Numbered from the stretch's first letter, positions 22,421 through 34,711 are shown. The stretch is DNA of 64,000 nucleotides from Selaginella moellendorffii (GCF_000143415.4 NW_003314276.1:1972107-2036106); one strand, 5' to 3'. Notes: generated from the letters alone by a model not told the origin. Numbers and translations are program-made.

Positions 22421-23568
22421 TGTAAGGAACCAACTCGCCGAGGTGTCGTAGACTAAGGGAACCCCGAAAGCATGACCAAAATGACAAAGAGTTCATCGGA
22501 TGGGACCAAGTCAAAGATCGAGTCCAAGACTGACTCTAGGACCGAGTTCGAGATAGAGTCCGGAATCGAGTCCAAGACCGACTCGGGGACCGAGTTCGAG
22601 TCCGAGTTCGAGACCGAGTTCGAGACGGAGTCCGAGATCCGAAATCGGGTCCGAGACCGAGTCCGAAGTCGAGTCCGAGGTCGGGCCCGAGATCGGGTCC
22701 GAGATCGAGTCCGCGATCAAGTCCGAGACCGAATCCGAAGTCGGATCCGAAATCGGATCCGAGATCGAGCCAGAGACTAAGTCCAAATACTAATACGGGT
22801 CAAGGGGTGAAAGCCCAAAGCGTGCGTCCCCCAGGGGGGGGGGGCTGCAGGGGGTTCCAAAAGTATAGTAGGGATAGTGAGGTCCAGGAACCAGTTTTGA
22901 AGGGACTCTCTAGTTGGGCTTCCAAACCGACTTGAGGTTGGGACTGGGACTAAGGGGCCTTGGGTGAGAGTGAGCATGGACTTGGCTGGTGCCGGAGGGG
23001 CCATCCAAGGAAGTGCTCAAGAGCAGCTCCCACTCCCGAAAGGGAAACCGATTGCGGTGCTCCCGGCTCATGTGGAGTGGTGCCCCACTTGAGTACCATG
23101 CGGCTCATTGGTCCTCGCCCTGCCTAGGGGCTTGGGCCTTCCTTCGGGATGGAAGTGGGGGGCGAGAGGTACCCATACCGGGCCGTTAGGCCACGGTGTT
23201 TCGCCCCGGCGTCCCGAAGCAAGTGTTGCACTCAAGACTTGGGATTTAGAGGGTCCCATGATCAAGTCTTGTGGTACCAAGAGATGTTAGGAACCTGGAA
23301 GCTTGGTGTGCTTGGCTGCTTGTGCTTGCGGGGAGTGTAGCCGAACCTTAAGTCCAATCTAACCCGGGGAGGGGGATTGAGAGTGATTTGGGAATCCGTG
23401 GAAGGATGGCTAACACTCCGTTGCTCGTGCAGTGAGTAGCTGAAACCAAGTAGGAGCTGGTACCATAGGCGAGAACCTTGGCGAGGGAACTTAGCAAAAG
23501 CCAAGGCAGTGTTGGACGGATAGACGAGGTAAGCTGGCAAATTGGAAAGGAAAAATTTGTGGCTTACA
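22421..23568 (+). repeat. Right LTR of the chromovirus
   Basis: 1148 bp, nearly identical to the left LTR. It has the core GTGAAAGCCCAAAGCG at 22807-22822 and is followed by the target duplication CTTAT at 23569-23573. Confidence 0.93.
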
Positions 23569-23699
23569 CTTATGTTTGAACATTATGATGAATCCAAAGT
23601 TTAACATCCTATACAAAGGATGAAAAACTTTCAAAATTTAATGTTAAAAGAAGTATTTGCAATTGCAACTTGGGAATTGATTGATTATGATGTTAGGAG

Positions 23700-24208
23700 G
23701 CTCAATTTAATTCAACCGAAATGAGGGTGGTGGTGATGGTGGTGATGGTAACACCAATAAAGGTGCTATAGTCACCGTTTGCGATGGAGCAAACGACCTG
23801 GTTGATGTGAGCAACAAGGTGACATGCAGTGGCTTCCTTGGCCCAACCGAGAGGATGATGGACATAAGCCTCGAAGATCTCTCCCGCTACTTCACCATGC
23901 CGATCACTCAGGCGTCCAAGGAGCTCAAAGTCAGCCACACTGTGCTCAAGAAGCGGTGCCGCGAGTCTGGGATCCCCCAGTGGCCTCACCGCAAGCTCAA
24001 GAGCCTCAAGAGCTTGATACACAAGAGCCAGGTTAGTGTTCTTTCCTTGTTCTTGGTTGAAAGTTCTTATGTGAACTTCTGGCTTTACTTGCCAGGAGTT
24101 AGCCAAGGATTCGGATGGAAACGCTCCAAACCCGGTGATCCATGCGGTTCACGAGCTGGAGAAGCAGAAGATGAAGATGGAGGAGAGCCCGGGGATGGAG
24201 CTGGATGA
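23700..24208 (+). pseudogene. Broken RWP-RK gene copy
   Basis: Duplicate of 9556-10192 in the opposite orientation. Three differences break it. A 1-bp loss near 23725 shifts the frame at the 5' end. A 24-bp in-frame insertion lies near 23785-23810. The last exon changes after MELDDQ at about 24208 into AT-rich duplicated DNA, so the Gly/Gln-rich tail is lost. The RWP-RK domain itself (MMDISLEDLSRYF to PQWPHRKLKSLKSLIHK) is intact, with PQWPHRKL in place of PRWPHRKL. The 65-bp intron (24032-24096) keeps its splice sites. The LTR element ends about 130 bp upstream and has cut off any promoter. Confidence 0.75.
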
Positions 24209-25499
24209 TCAAGTATATTGTCTTTGCTTTCATTGACCAAGTATTTATAATCTTCATATGTTTGTTGTTTCTCTTCCACTAATATGAAATCAGAAAAGAT
24301 TTAAAGAAGTTGAATTGTAATTATGAAGTTTGTATATTTGTATAGGGCATGGTTGAAAGAAGAATATAACATCTAATCTACAACAAAACATTGGAAAAAC
24401 GTAAGTCCCATGTTTTTATATCGGTTTAATGATATAAGTTTGGGAAAAAAGTTCTATATATTAATGAGTACACAAGTTAATGAAATAGGTTTGTGAATAA
24501 GCTTGTGTAAGTTTAAGTGACCAAACACCATAGATCTATAATTGGTTTGCTTAAGCAAACTTGAAGATGCTTGGATATTCTCCTATTTAATGGTTGTTGT
24601 TCATTTAGATTAATCTTTTCTTTATAATTTGTGAACATGTTTATAATTTATAAAATTTCCTTCTAGTATATTCTTTTCTATTCTACTATTGATATAATCT
24701 TGATTTATAAATTATAAATATGTTTATCAATATTGCTCAATTAAATTATTACTACTATCAAGTAAACCAAGAAAATTATTTATGAGATAAGTATTTTCTC
24801 AAATATTTTTATCTCTTCACCATGGTGTGCTAGCTAAGATCCTTTTGCTTGTTTTCAGGTTGTTTGGGTTTGATTGATGGCTCCATCAACCTTGCATCAC
24901 ACACTTTCCTCACAAAGTTTACCAACAAGCTCCTGAGAAAAGCTTTTCTCTCATTTTGATTAAGTTCTTTGGAATTAAAGCATATTCCTTCTGTGATACG
25001 ATGGAGTTCCCTCGTTCTGACACAGCACTCCTAGTTCTCAGGCAACTCCCAAGCACCTAAATGAAAAGTAACCTTCCAAGGCAACATGAGTGTAATACCC
25101 TCTCCACAATAAAATTGTATGTCCATTCCCATCCCTGAAATAGCATGTCATTAATGAAAAAGTCAAAAGAATATGTGTAAGGAGATAAGCTCCAAAGCTT
25201 CCACAACTTTTCATTGCCAAGCTTCAATTTCCTCAAAACAGCTTAAAGATAGGGACTTCTAACTAGCTTGACCATCTTGGCCTAAGAATCGCGTAAACTA
25301 AATACCTTGTGAAGGTTATAAAACAAAACAAAAAAGCTATGAACTAGTGAAAAATTATAATACCTATGACCATCATGCTTCGTAGGGCACTCTCCAGTTA
25401 CTCCAAATGAGTAGTGCAAGAAGAAGTGTGTCATCGTGACAGTGACACCAGAGTACTTCTGAACTTGGGGCGGAAAACTTCTCGAATGGCAGGCATGTC

Positions 25500-25860
25500 T
25501 CTACACTGAGCGAGCACGTGAGTAGTGGATTCCGTCCAGATTTCTCTCCTGGATCTGTGAGTGGAGCCTCTTCTCTGCTAAGTCGCCGCGTGCCTTGAGC
25601 GCCACCATGAAAAGTCTGAGCGTTTGGCTGCCGGTTTGCTCGTAGCGCTCAAGAGCAAAGGTTGTTCTCGGCATATCCCAGGAAATGATGTTTTGCTGCT
25701 CCATACAAAGTCTCAGCGTTTGGAGGCAGGCCAGCTTCTCGTTGCATCTGATAGAAGACGTGCATGTCCCATGATGATCGTGTTCCAGGCAACCAACGTC
25801 ATGTTTATTTGTCCTCCTCAACACTTCTGATGCTTCCACATGTCCACGAGGCTGCTTGCG
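25500..25860 (-). pseudogene. PPR gene relic, copy 3
   Basis: Minus-strand frames read DAFVASSLVDMWKHQKC then, after a stop and shift, LALKAR/ARGDLAEKRLHSQIQE-type text. This is the best preserved of the three relics but still has stops and shifts. Confidence 0.5.
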
Positions 25861-26411
25861 ACGAATGCATCGGCTTTGTATTCACAATTTGCGAGGTAGC
25901 CCAACCTATCCTGTTCTTCGTCCCATCCTGTTGAACAACCTGTGTTGCAAGCCGCAGTGTAGACTTCGACCATACTTTCACAATTGCACTTGCTTGATTC
26001 CCGGCTTATGATGCTCTTGACTCTGGAGAAACTTATCTGGCTGCTATGCCCTGCACTGCTTCTTCTCATCGAAGTTGAGATTTGAGCGCCTGCAAGAACA
26101 GAGAGCAAAAGTAGTACATTACCTTTTCTCAAACCTTTCGTCTCAAGCAACTTCTCTGGCCTTTGGAGGCTGCTCCCCCGTCACTCTAGAGGATAGCTCA
26201 GTCAAATTGAAACTTGGTAGGTTCTTGCTCTGTGGAAACCCAGTCCATTTTCTGAGCCAGCTGTGGAATAACTTCCAAGTCTGGTGACTTCCACCAGTCG
26301 ACCCTTGTATGTGATCTTCACCGTCCGTGAGCAAGAGCCTGCTGTCTTCTTGCTCTGCAACTTCATCTCCTTGAAGATTGTTTGTACACAATCTTCCATG
26401 TGACAACGCAT
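25818..26411 (-). other. 3' part of the His-rich gene unit, copy 3
   Basis: Counterpart of 11564-12164. Frames at 26411-26202 (MRCHMEDCVQTIFKEMKLQS) and 26150-25818 (CNCESMVEVYTAACNTGC) recur with few changes. A third frame, 26496-26143, is longer here because of small indels. No family is recognised. Confidence 0.4.
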
Positions 26412-26425
26412 GCAACATAGCTGAC

Positions 26426-27208
26426 TTACGCGTCACTGCCAGTGTTGGCAGGACACTTAGAGGAGAATCCCAGAGTGCCATTGCTGTGCGAACCACGAGT
26501 GTGAGCTTCCAGCTGTTTCTTCTCAGTTGGAGGATCGTCCACTACAACTTCGATCTGCCACCCGGGATCCTGAAAGATCGCATTACTGCGCTGCTTCCTT
26601 CGAGATAACATCCATCGCACGAGCAAAAAGCACGCGAGCAGCACCAAGATCGCAACCAAAACCCAGAGAAGAAGCTGGAGCAGCGACCATGGCGTCCTCC
26701 GAACCACTGTAACTACTGCTGCGGGTGTTGGTGTGGCCACTGCTGCGTCGTGACCGTCGCGACGATGGTGGTGCTGGTGGTGGTTGTGGTGGTGGTGGTG
26801 GTAGTGGTGGTGGTGGTGGTTGTGGCGTCCTCCATGGTGGTGACCCTGGTGATGGTGGTGAACAACCAGAGGAGCTCCATCACCGTGATGATGATGGTAC
26901 ACTGCTGCTGCTGGAGCTGGATCGTCGTGGCGAGCATCAGGCGCTGGAGCTAGATGAGCAGGGTGGCCGCGAGCAGGGTGAACGAAAGCAGCTGGCGCTG
27001 GGGCTCGAACTGGAGCGTCACCTTGAAGAACTGGAGCTAAAGCTGGCGCTGGCTCGGGGCCTCCTCGAGGATGGTGTCCATGGTGGTCTGCTCGATGTGC
27101 TGGAGCTAGAGCTGGAGGTCGCGGGTGTGAAGGTCGGTGATGGCCGCCATGCCAGGGCGCTGGAGCTCGGCGGGCAAGCGTTGGGGCGGCGTGAGCGCGA
27201 GAGACCAT
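26426..27208 (-). CDS. His-, Pro- and Ala-rich single-pass membrane protein (copy 3)
   Basis: 260 residues, near-identical to the protein at 12165-12941. The ATG is at 27208 in the same context. The His tract differs by in-frame gains and losses (an NHH/HHQHHH block is gained, an HHHGHHHG block shortened), and a segment reading ILDHARHHH in copy 2 reads DARHDD here. The hydrophobic helix is at about 174-197 and is followed by SRRKQR. The two copies differ most in the His run and least in the helix and C-terminal tail. The role is unknown; metal binding by the His tract is only a guess. Confidence 0.5.
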   Translation of the reverse strand: MVSRAHAAPTLARRAPAPWHGGHHRPSHPRPPALAPAHRADHHGHHPRGGPEPAPALAPVLQGDAPVRAPAPAAFVHPARGHPAHLAPAPDARHDDPAPAAAVYHHHHGDGAPLVVHHHHQGHHHGGRHNHHHHHYHHHHHNHHQHHHRRDGHDAAVATPTPAAVVTVVRRTPWSLLQLLLWVLVAILVLLACFLLVRWMLSRRKQRSNAIFQDPGWQIEVVVDDPPTEKKQLEAHTRGSHSNGTLGFSSKCPANTGSDA

Positions 27209-28599
27209 AGCTTACCTGACGAGAGCTTCGACAATAGAAAAATCCAAGCGAGAAAGATTATAACCTAACCCTTGACTACTTTTGGTTTTAACGAGTAGCT
27301 GGTGACGCTGTGGATTGTCAGACTTGAACGCGGGAAAAAGAAACACAAGATAAATATCTATCCATTGCTGTTTTGATATTCTCACGGTGCAACATTGATA
27401 TTGATCCACAGCTCCTCCAGAGTAAAATCGGTCAAAACGCCTGGAACGATCCAACAATCGAACATATTTGGAGATGCTTGTGTCGATCCCAAAAATCCAA
27501 TTCTAGTACTCATCCTGGCATTTCAAGAGCTTTTTAAGAGATGAGGTTTGGAAGGTTTCTACTCCTTGCAAAGCTGTTCCAGATCATACCAATTTGATTT
27601 ATATTGTGTTGGTTTTACCAATTGCTTTACTCATCCTCTTGAATAACAGTGCAAAGCAAAACACTAGCCTTGTTCCTCCTCCTCTAGTGAATATTATTAC
27701 TATAGTATGTATTATTATTATAGTTTTTAGTAACACTAATATTATTTGGTATTTTGGTTTGCTAGTAAACATATTTAGCTACATAATTGTAGAGCTAAAA
27801 GTCTTTTAAAATGAGCAACTTTTCTTTCTTACAAAATTTCAAAATTGGAAACATCATCTTCACATTCTTTCAAAGTTTAAGCGCATTTGCTTTTGGTATC
27901 TCATAGCCCCTGAACAAACAAATAGAGATATTGTGCACTCTTGATCAATTCAAAGAAACTAATCATTAAAAGCTTACTAGGTGATGTACAATCTGCTAAT
28001 AGAAAGAGCCAGGTCAACAAAAGGAGTCATTAAGAATAAAGCTTTAAAATATACTAGTAGACTAAAGAATATTTTCTTAATGTTTTAGTGGCAATATTTT
28101 TATTAAAGAGGCATTTTTAAAAAATAGTAATTTAAAAAATATTTAAATATGAGTGGCAATATTTCCTAATTAATAGAGGTTTTGCCTTGTCACCTAATTT
28201 ACAGAATGTAAGGTCCAAGTGTATAGCTACAATACCATATACTAATATTACCATAATGGGATTTTAGTAGTTGTCGGATTGGTTTCAATTTGAACCACTC
28301 GCTCCTATATATAAACTATGGTTTTTGGGATAATTGAGATATATATTTTTTATATTCCTTTTCCATATTCTATGCATTCATATTGGTAGAGTTAAAAAGC
28401 ACCTTTGATTGTCCTTGAGGAGTGCTTGGATTTAGGATTATAGTTTAAATTTAGCTTTTATATTGTTTAGATTTAACTTTTTCCATTTCCTTTCTTTTGT
28501 TCTTTCCTTTTTCAGGATTTTGGTTTAGATTTAGCTTTTGCATTGTTCAAATCTCCCTTTCCTTCTAGCTATTTTTTTCATTTATCTTCTTTTGCTATT

Positions 28600-28927
28600 T
28601 TATTTTCATTCATCTTTATGGTAGATCAATAGTCTCCTCCTTTGACTTTTGAGCAGCAATTGGTGCAATTGTTTGATGCTATGCGATTATGATTGGATAA
28701 CCAAACTCAATTGATGGCGGCATTCATGGCACATGGTATAGCTCCTTTTGCCCTTAGTGCCAATTTTCGCGTTTGGCCGGAGTTCTTTCGTGGGAATCTT
28801 TGGGATGATGTGTTCTATTAGTTCAATCATTTCACAGTGATTGCCACATATCATTCTTGGGATGATGTTCGACGTTTGTGTAAGTTTCCCACATGTTTCC
28901 AAGGGACAGCATTGCAGTGGTACAATG
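28600..28927 (+). pseudogene. Decayed retroelement gag fragment
   Basis: Forward-frame text such as DNQTQLMAAFMAHGIAPFA, then FRVWPEFFRGNLWDD and LCKFPTCFQGTALQWYN resembles a plant retrotransposon Gag, with stops between. It is cut at 28928 by the LTR derivative. It complements the relic at 14290-15935, which lacks this part. Confidence 0.6.
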
Positions 28928-31900
28928 TGTAGGCGACTAATTTTTCCATTCTACTTTAGCCACTTAACCACACCTCCAACCGCATGGAGGAGTCTCACTC
29001 ACAACCTCCATAAGTCTTATTTCAGACTTGGGCTTGCTAGCCCCGAGAATGGCATCCCCGCCACTCAACCTATGCACTTGATCCAAGTGCTCCACGTGTC
29101 TGATCCCATGACCGACACCCCAAGGTACCATCAACATATCAGCCCCTTATGCTAAGGCCATGCCCCTTTACCTTGGTCACACCGGTGGACTAACACCACC
29201 TGCATCACAGTCCCATCTCTCAAAGACTGGGCCATCCGTCCATGAGTGATCATTCCAGATCCACTCCTTAGCATCCTTAGGATGCCCACAGATATGGGGA
29301 ATAGCTTTCCCCAATATCCCTTTTCCGGTCTTCACCAAGTCCCTTTCTGCCCATGGCCGTGTTTGCCAACACTGCCACTGGATCGAGGCCCACAGGCCCG
29401 ACCATTAAGTCCCACAGTCCTCTGGGACTTCCTCACCACTCAACTGTATCCTTGGTCACTACACCAGAGGACTACTCCTCCTCCTTTCCATAGTCTGGGC
29501 CTTTGGGACAACATTTCGGAACACCGTGGCCCTACTCGGGCCTTATGGGTACTCTCCTCGCCTTTTGCCTTTGGGTGCTCTAGCCATGGGCTTAGAGCGA
29601 GGTTCCGTTGAGCCACACCAGGTATCCAAGTAGGTAATGCCACCCACACTTGGACTGGGAGTATCGGGCAGTCGATCTCCTGGGGGAACTAGAGCCGGCT
29701 CTTGAACACTTCACCAAGCTACCCCGCTTGTCAGTTTGTGTTCACTCTAGTCTTGGACTTCCCAGTGGGCAGCTCATCACCCAACACTGGGTCCAGCCTT
29801 CCTGGGCCAAACTGGCCTTTCCTGGCCAAACTGGCCTTTCCTGGCCAAACTGGCTCCACTGTAGTCCTCCCCCTACTATACTTTTGGAGCTCACCAAACC
29901 CCCCAGGGTTTGGGAGACGAACGCTTTGGGCTTTCACCCTCTCAGGCTTGAACTCGGACTCGGCCTCGGACTCGGACTCGGACTCGGACTCGGACTCGGA
30001 TTTGGACTCGGACTCGGACTCGGCCTCGGCCTTGGTCTCGGTCTCGGTCCCGATCTTGGTCTCGGTCTTGGTCCCGGTCTCGGTCTTGGTCCCGGTCTCA
30101 ACTTCGGACTCCATCTCGGGTCCATCTTGGACTCCATCTTGGACTCCATCTCGGGTCCTTCTCGGACTCCATCTCGGACTCCATCTCGGGTCCATCTCGG
30201 GTCCATCTTGAGTCCATCTCGGACTCTATCTCGGACTCCATCTCGGGTCCATCTCGGACTCCATCTCGGGGTCCTTCTCAGACTCCACTTCGGACTCAAA
30301 CTCGGGTCCATCTCGGACACTTCCATGTGTCATGTGTTGGTCCTTTTGAGTCCCTTTTTGGAGCCTCGCTTATTGCTCTCTTTGTGCTTGTTTCTCGAGC
30401 ACTTTGTTGGGAGTTCCACTCCCGCTCTCGACCTTTCAAGGCAGAGCTTTTAGTACGAACGTGTTACGCTTGTTTGGCTTTCACTTCAGCCACTACCACG
30501 TGGCGCCCCTCCAGCTCCACTTTGGGGCCTAGGGATTTTGTGTCTCACAACTCCACCACCCATAGACAAAGTTCGATGTCCTCATCGAACGGTAAACCAT
30601 TTTATAAAGTAACACCCGCATGTGTTACCATTTCCATCCTTGGCACCTAGCCAATATTTGTCAATGGTTTGACGTTGAAGGCTCACCATGCCTTCACCAT
30701 ATTCGTCAATGGTTTGTCACCAAAGGCTCACCATGCCTTGCCCATCCTCTAAGGAGAGTAGTCTCTCCAACTTAGAGACTGATTGGACCACATGTCGTGG
30801 TTCTCTCCTTTTATTGGTTTAGTTCTCGCTAAACCTCTTAGAGACCCTTCTCTAAGTCAATCCCACTACTCCTCGAGTAGTCTCAATTTCCATCTATTAA
30901 ACGTTTGCACCTTGGAACTTTTACTCTTTTGACTTTTGGAAGTCAATTTCCTAGGTGTCTCCAACACCTTACATTGCACAGATTGTGCAACTCCACTTCC
31001 CCATCCTAGGAAGTTCGTTACTTGAGGGCACCATCATCCTCTCTTTTATTTCGTGCCACCTTGGGCACTAAGTTCCATTTATCATACTTTGTGCTAAGGC
31101 TATCCATGGCCCTATCATTTGGCTACCTTACCGCTCCCTCCCTTGGAGCTTCCACTTTCGCCAAATCGGAGCAATTCGGAATCCATCCTTGGAAACACAC
31201 TTCCTTTCCCGCAATTTGTTAGCGTCCAACACATTAGTGTTCCTCGCCTAACTTTGTCACTTGGATTCCTTCCCAGGGATTCCACAGCCCTATCTTGGCC
31301 ACTCATCTTTTGCTCCTATCCGTTGATTGTTGCACCAAGCAACATCGAATCTCTACTTCCCTCTTTGAGGCATTCTTTTGATTCCATAGTAAAGGCTCTG
31401 CTTTGCCAAGACTAGGGTGTTCACCCCTAGTAAGTCTCTTTAGCATCTTCTGCTGTGGGCTCTATCCATGGCCCAACTTTGTGACCCTCCCATAGGTCTC
31501 TTTAGAGACTACTTTCCTTGGACACACTATGTTATCGCAATGATATAGCTCATTTCCCTAAGGTGCTTTCCCCACTTGGTCACCTTGACCAAGCCACACC
31601 ATCATCAATAGTTTAAATCAACACTTTGAACTAGGAACCTTATTCCTTAACCCAAACAAGAACCTTGTCCTTATTTAGCCACAAGATCACCTAGTGATTT
31701 CACCTCGGCACCTTAACAAGTTTGCCAATAGGTACTAGGTCTTCCAGACCTTTAACTTGTTAACTACGACCCCGGGGGCATCCCCCACACTTGGCGGTGC
31801 GCCCAAGCCAGCCCTTCCGGCCAAGGGTCCATAGCAACTGAGATTGGGTGTCCCCGTCTCATTCACCACGTCTTTGGTGCCATTGGCACCAAAGTGTTCA

Positions 31901-32780
31901 AGTTAGATATGCTGAGCCACACTAAGCAATCTAACCGTGCATCACGACTCCGGGGCATCCCCCGCTTGGCGGTGTGCCCAAGCCAATTTCCTCATTGAGA
32001 GTCCATGACCACCGAAATATGAGTGTCCTCATATTCTAAACCATCACCACGCCCTAGTGATTTGGGACTCGAACCCAAGCACTAGAGGGTCGGGACTCAA
32101 ACCCAACCTCTGTATATGCATCTACGGACGGCATCACCCAGGATGCCTGGCGTGACTCCCCACGCCGGTGCACCAACTTATACTCAGAGCGCGCTACAGA
32201 TCACAGCTTAGGAACCTAATTCCTCCACACTACCAAGTCCTCTCACTTGACAAGTCTGTGATCATGCATGGACTCTTCCATGCTTGGCCCCATGGCCCAC
32301 CCTTTTTGAAGTTATCACCTTCAACTAGGGTATTTGTTCCTTTGACTTGCCAATCTCACTTGGCAAGTCCTCCGACCACTGTGACATGGTTAAGGATGAA
32401 CCTACCTGATAGCCTAGGGAGTGGTTCCTCAATCCAGGTATGCTCACTCTATAATCCCACATACCGGGATTACGTTGTTGCTTATGGGCCTTTGCATGCC
32501 CATCGCTAGCCTTGCCAAAATTCCATTTTTGGCTTTGTCCAATTCGAGTAGACAGTCTTCTCCTGCCTCCGCCACCTTGGACATTTGGATAGCACCTACT
32601 ATCCATCATTCGCTAGGGACTTAGTCCCTTGGGCTTTATCTACTGCCCTCGCGACATCAAACACCACCTCCTAGTGTTCTAGAGTGTTCGGGTGTCCCAA
32701 TAACGGCTTCCTTGAGAATGAGTATTTCCTTTTATGACATTAACTTACTATATCACAACATAAGTAATTTATCCCCCGTA
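28928..32780 (-). mobile_element. 5'-truncated large retrotransposon derivative (LARD-like), minus orientation
   Basis: The 3' LTR is 28928-30549 (reads TGTGAGAC...CCTACA on the minus strand). Next to it are the polypurine tract complement at 30550-30561 and the hairpin at 30571-30590. The internal region 30562-32780 matches the inverse of about 49300-46545 in the element at 43454-51069. Homology stops near 32780, so primer site and 5' LTR are missing. No gag or pol is present; the longest frames come from the LTR hexamer tract. It cuts the gag relic at 28927. Confidence 0.85.
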
Positions 32781-33460
32781 AAAGCTCTATTTCGTTAAAG
32801 TGGGAATTGTTATTATCCCACTTGTAAAATAAGGTTTCCAAACCTTTATATAGTATATAAATATAACAAAATTCAACTGCATTGAGGCACATGCCATTTT
32901 ATTTTAAACAAGGAAATATCTACTCAATCACTTCTCCTCCCCCTGCCACTGCTTCACCTCTCTCTTCTCCTTGTCATCGTCGTCCAATTTCTTTCCATCC
33001 TTTTAATATTGGCTCAGTTGCTCCGAGTCTAGGTGGAGCCCAAGTCCCCATTCAATCTTTACTTTCCCCTTATTAATAAAACAACTTCGTAGACTTCCAA
33101 TAACATGCTGTAACACTTCTAGTATAATGCAAATCCTCTCAAAGAATTGTCTTTTAATATTAATACAATGGCATGGAACCCCATACCATAATAAGTTACA
33201 TTTTTAAATAAATACATGCCATCTCAGACTGTTATTTTTTGCCTCCAACGCCTATACAATAATCTTGGAATTTCATCACTCTCCACACTATCAGGATTTA
33301 AACCCAATAGTAATGCCATCTCTTCTCTAATATGTCCACGCTCATGTTCAGTGGTCGAAGAACCCATCCGGTTGAGCAGATTATGGAGATGCGGATAGTG
33401 CTTGGCTAGACAATATACATGCCATAAATGATGACTGGTGTCTGTCCGATCAAATGGCTT
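32781..33460. other. Spacer 3' of the phosphatase-like gene, with palindromes
   Basis: No gene is seen. It holds palindrome-family members at 33178-33199 (full length, diverged) and about 32873-32893 (half), and the 20-bp string CTCTATTTCGTTAAAGTGGG at 32785-32804, which recurs inside the small inverted-terminal element at 57716-57879. Confidence 0.6.
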
Positions 33461-34133
33461 CTAATATACCGTTCCATCTGCCATTTGGTTGATTTCTGCA
33501 GCCACCTCCTGGACTGGCCGGTTCTCTATCACCATCGCTCCAAGCCGTTTTGCAAGGTCCCCCAGAACATATGGTTTCTTCTCCCTAGTTTCCATACTGC
33601 AAGAGATGGGGTGCATTGTATATGTGTGCGTGTTCGCTGCAGTTTTAATCGGTGAGTCATCGATGATGAGGATTTCACTTGACCTAGCAGTCCGGTTCAT
33701 CACTACACCCTCTGGCTTGACGAAGATGGGCTTGCTACCCCTCACATGGACCATAGTCAAGCAATCCTCCTGCGTTAGGAGAAAGTCAAATGGTAATATT
33801 ATTCGCGTCTGATCGTGCATCATCTGTAGCAACGTTAATGCATTGTGACGCATCATGGATGTCCAAACTCCCAATTGCAAATTGAACCCGGCCCTCTGTT
33901 TTAAGTGTCGCATGGTCATTATTAGATCCCGCAGTTTCTCCCGTGTGATTAATGTGAATCTGTCTCTTTTGACCAACTTGCGACCGCAGGCTTTGGAGGG
34001 TGCAATGACATTCGAGGACGAGCCACGCTCATGGGAGAAAAGGACACCGTTCAGATAAAAAACGATACAGTACCTTCGCCGTGACTCTGAAATGAAATGC
34101 GTCAGCATAAAAAATGGTACAAGTCAATTTTAC
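33461..34133 (-). CDS. FCP1/NIF-like phosphatase domain exons (3' end of a large gene)
   Basis: HAD-superfamily domain of the NLI-interacting-factor/FCP1 type, which in functional members dephosphorylates proteins such as the RNA polymerase II tail. The last exon is 34086-33461. A 47-bp intron (34133-34087, GTAAAATT to TTTCATTTCAG) precedes it and joins in phase to the exon ending PFANIVD. Visible motifs are VFYLNGVLFSH at the DxDGT/V position, LQLGVWTSMMRHNALTLL, and DFLLTQEDC. ILIIDDSPIKTAAN near the end is the acidic DD motif. The nucleophilic first Asp is Tyr (VFY in place of VFD) and the second is Asn, as in plant DLNG forms, so catalysis is doubtful. Upstream exons lie at 34134-35972, and the same transcript probably begins near 52.2 kb. 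Confidence 0.6.
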
Positions 34134-34711
34134 CATCTACAATATTAGCGAATGGTGCTCCCGATGGTCGTTGAGAGGGTTTTGGTCGAGGAAACGTGAA
34201 GGGCAGAAATACTCTCCTCTGCAATGTGGGGTCAATCGCATCCGATGGCGTGTGGGCACATGCCATTTCAGCTGTAGACTCTGGTACAACTGGCTCAACA
34301 GTGGCATAGGGTGCCTGGTGCCTCCGTTGGCAAAGTGGACATGACTGAATAGGCAGCAGGGGCGGTGTAGGGAGGTTCCAACGGCGAGTAGTCAGACGAT
34401 TGGGCACACGTTGAGTCCGTTGGAAATGAGGATACGACCGGCTCGGCGGCTGGGGCGGCCTCATGCGGGTCTAATGGCGCCTGGTCACCGTCAGTTGGAT
34501 ACGTGGACAAGATTGACTCAGTGGTATGGGCAGCATCAAGTGGAGCGTGGTCAGCTTGCTTGGCGTTGATATGGATAGTAGCCTCCACCAGCTCTGATGA
34601 CTCTTGCAGGCAAGTAGAGTCCACTGGCGGATCCATATGCATGTCCAAATATCTCCCTTCGATTGAGATGGTATCCTCCCTACTGGCTACTAAAAACAAA
34701 CTCATTAGCAC
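34134..34711 (-). CDS. Pro/Thr/Ser-rich repeat region upstream of the phosphatase-like domain
   Basis: Minus-strand coding stretch with loosely repeated PTD/APLDPHEAAPAAEPVVSS-type units. One frame (34711-34295) ends LCHC, while the frame leading into the phosphatase exon passes through APYATVEPVVPESTAEMACA. A splice or a frameshift near 34300-34330 must therefore join them. A full 22-bp palindrome (34255-34276) lies inside this reading frame, encoding MACAHTPS. Confidence 0.4.

Larger units (their letters stand above)
16025..23568 (+). mobile_element. Complete Ty3/gypsy chromovirus-type LTR retrotransposon
   Basis: The 7.54-kb element has LTRs at 16025-17175 and 22421-23568, both TG...CA. 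A tRNA-Met primer-binding site lies at 17179-17191, gag-pol at 17235-22016 and a polypurine tract at 22409-22420. A perfect 5-bp target duplication CTTAT flanks it. RT precedes integrase and a chromodomain ends pol, which together define a Ty3/gypsy chromovirus. The LTRs differ mainly by a G-run length and a few substitutions (for example 16050 against 22449), so insertion was recent. It inserted into spacer DNA duplicated from the RWP-RK gene neighbourhood. This copy looks inactive (stop at 20748, altered RT motif) but could be mobilised in trans. Confidence 0.95.
24230..28541 (-). repeat. Segmental duplication, copy 3
   Basis: Inverted copy of 4895-7900 and direct counterpart of copy 2. 24230-25390 is mainly AT-rich non-coding DNA matching about 6780-7900 inverted. 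25500-25860 is the PPR relic, 25818-26496 the unassigned Cys-containing frames, 26426-27208 the His-rich gene, and 27212-28541 the AT-rich stretch. It ends where a retroelement relic begins. Confidence 0.85.
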
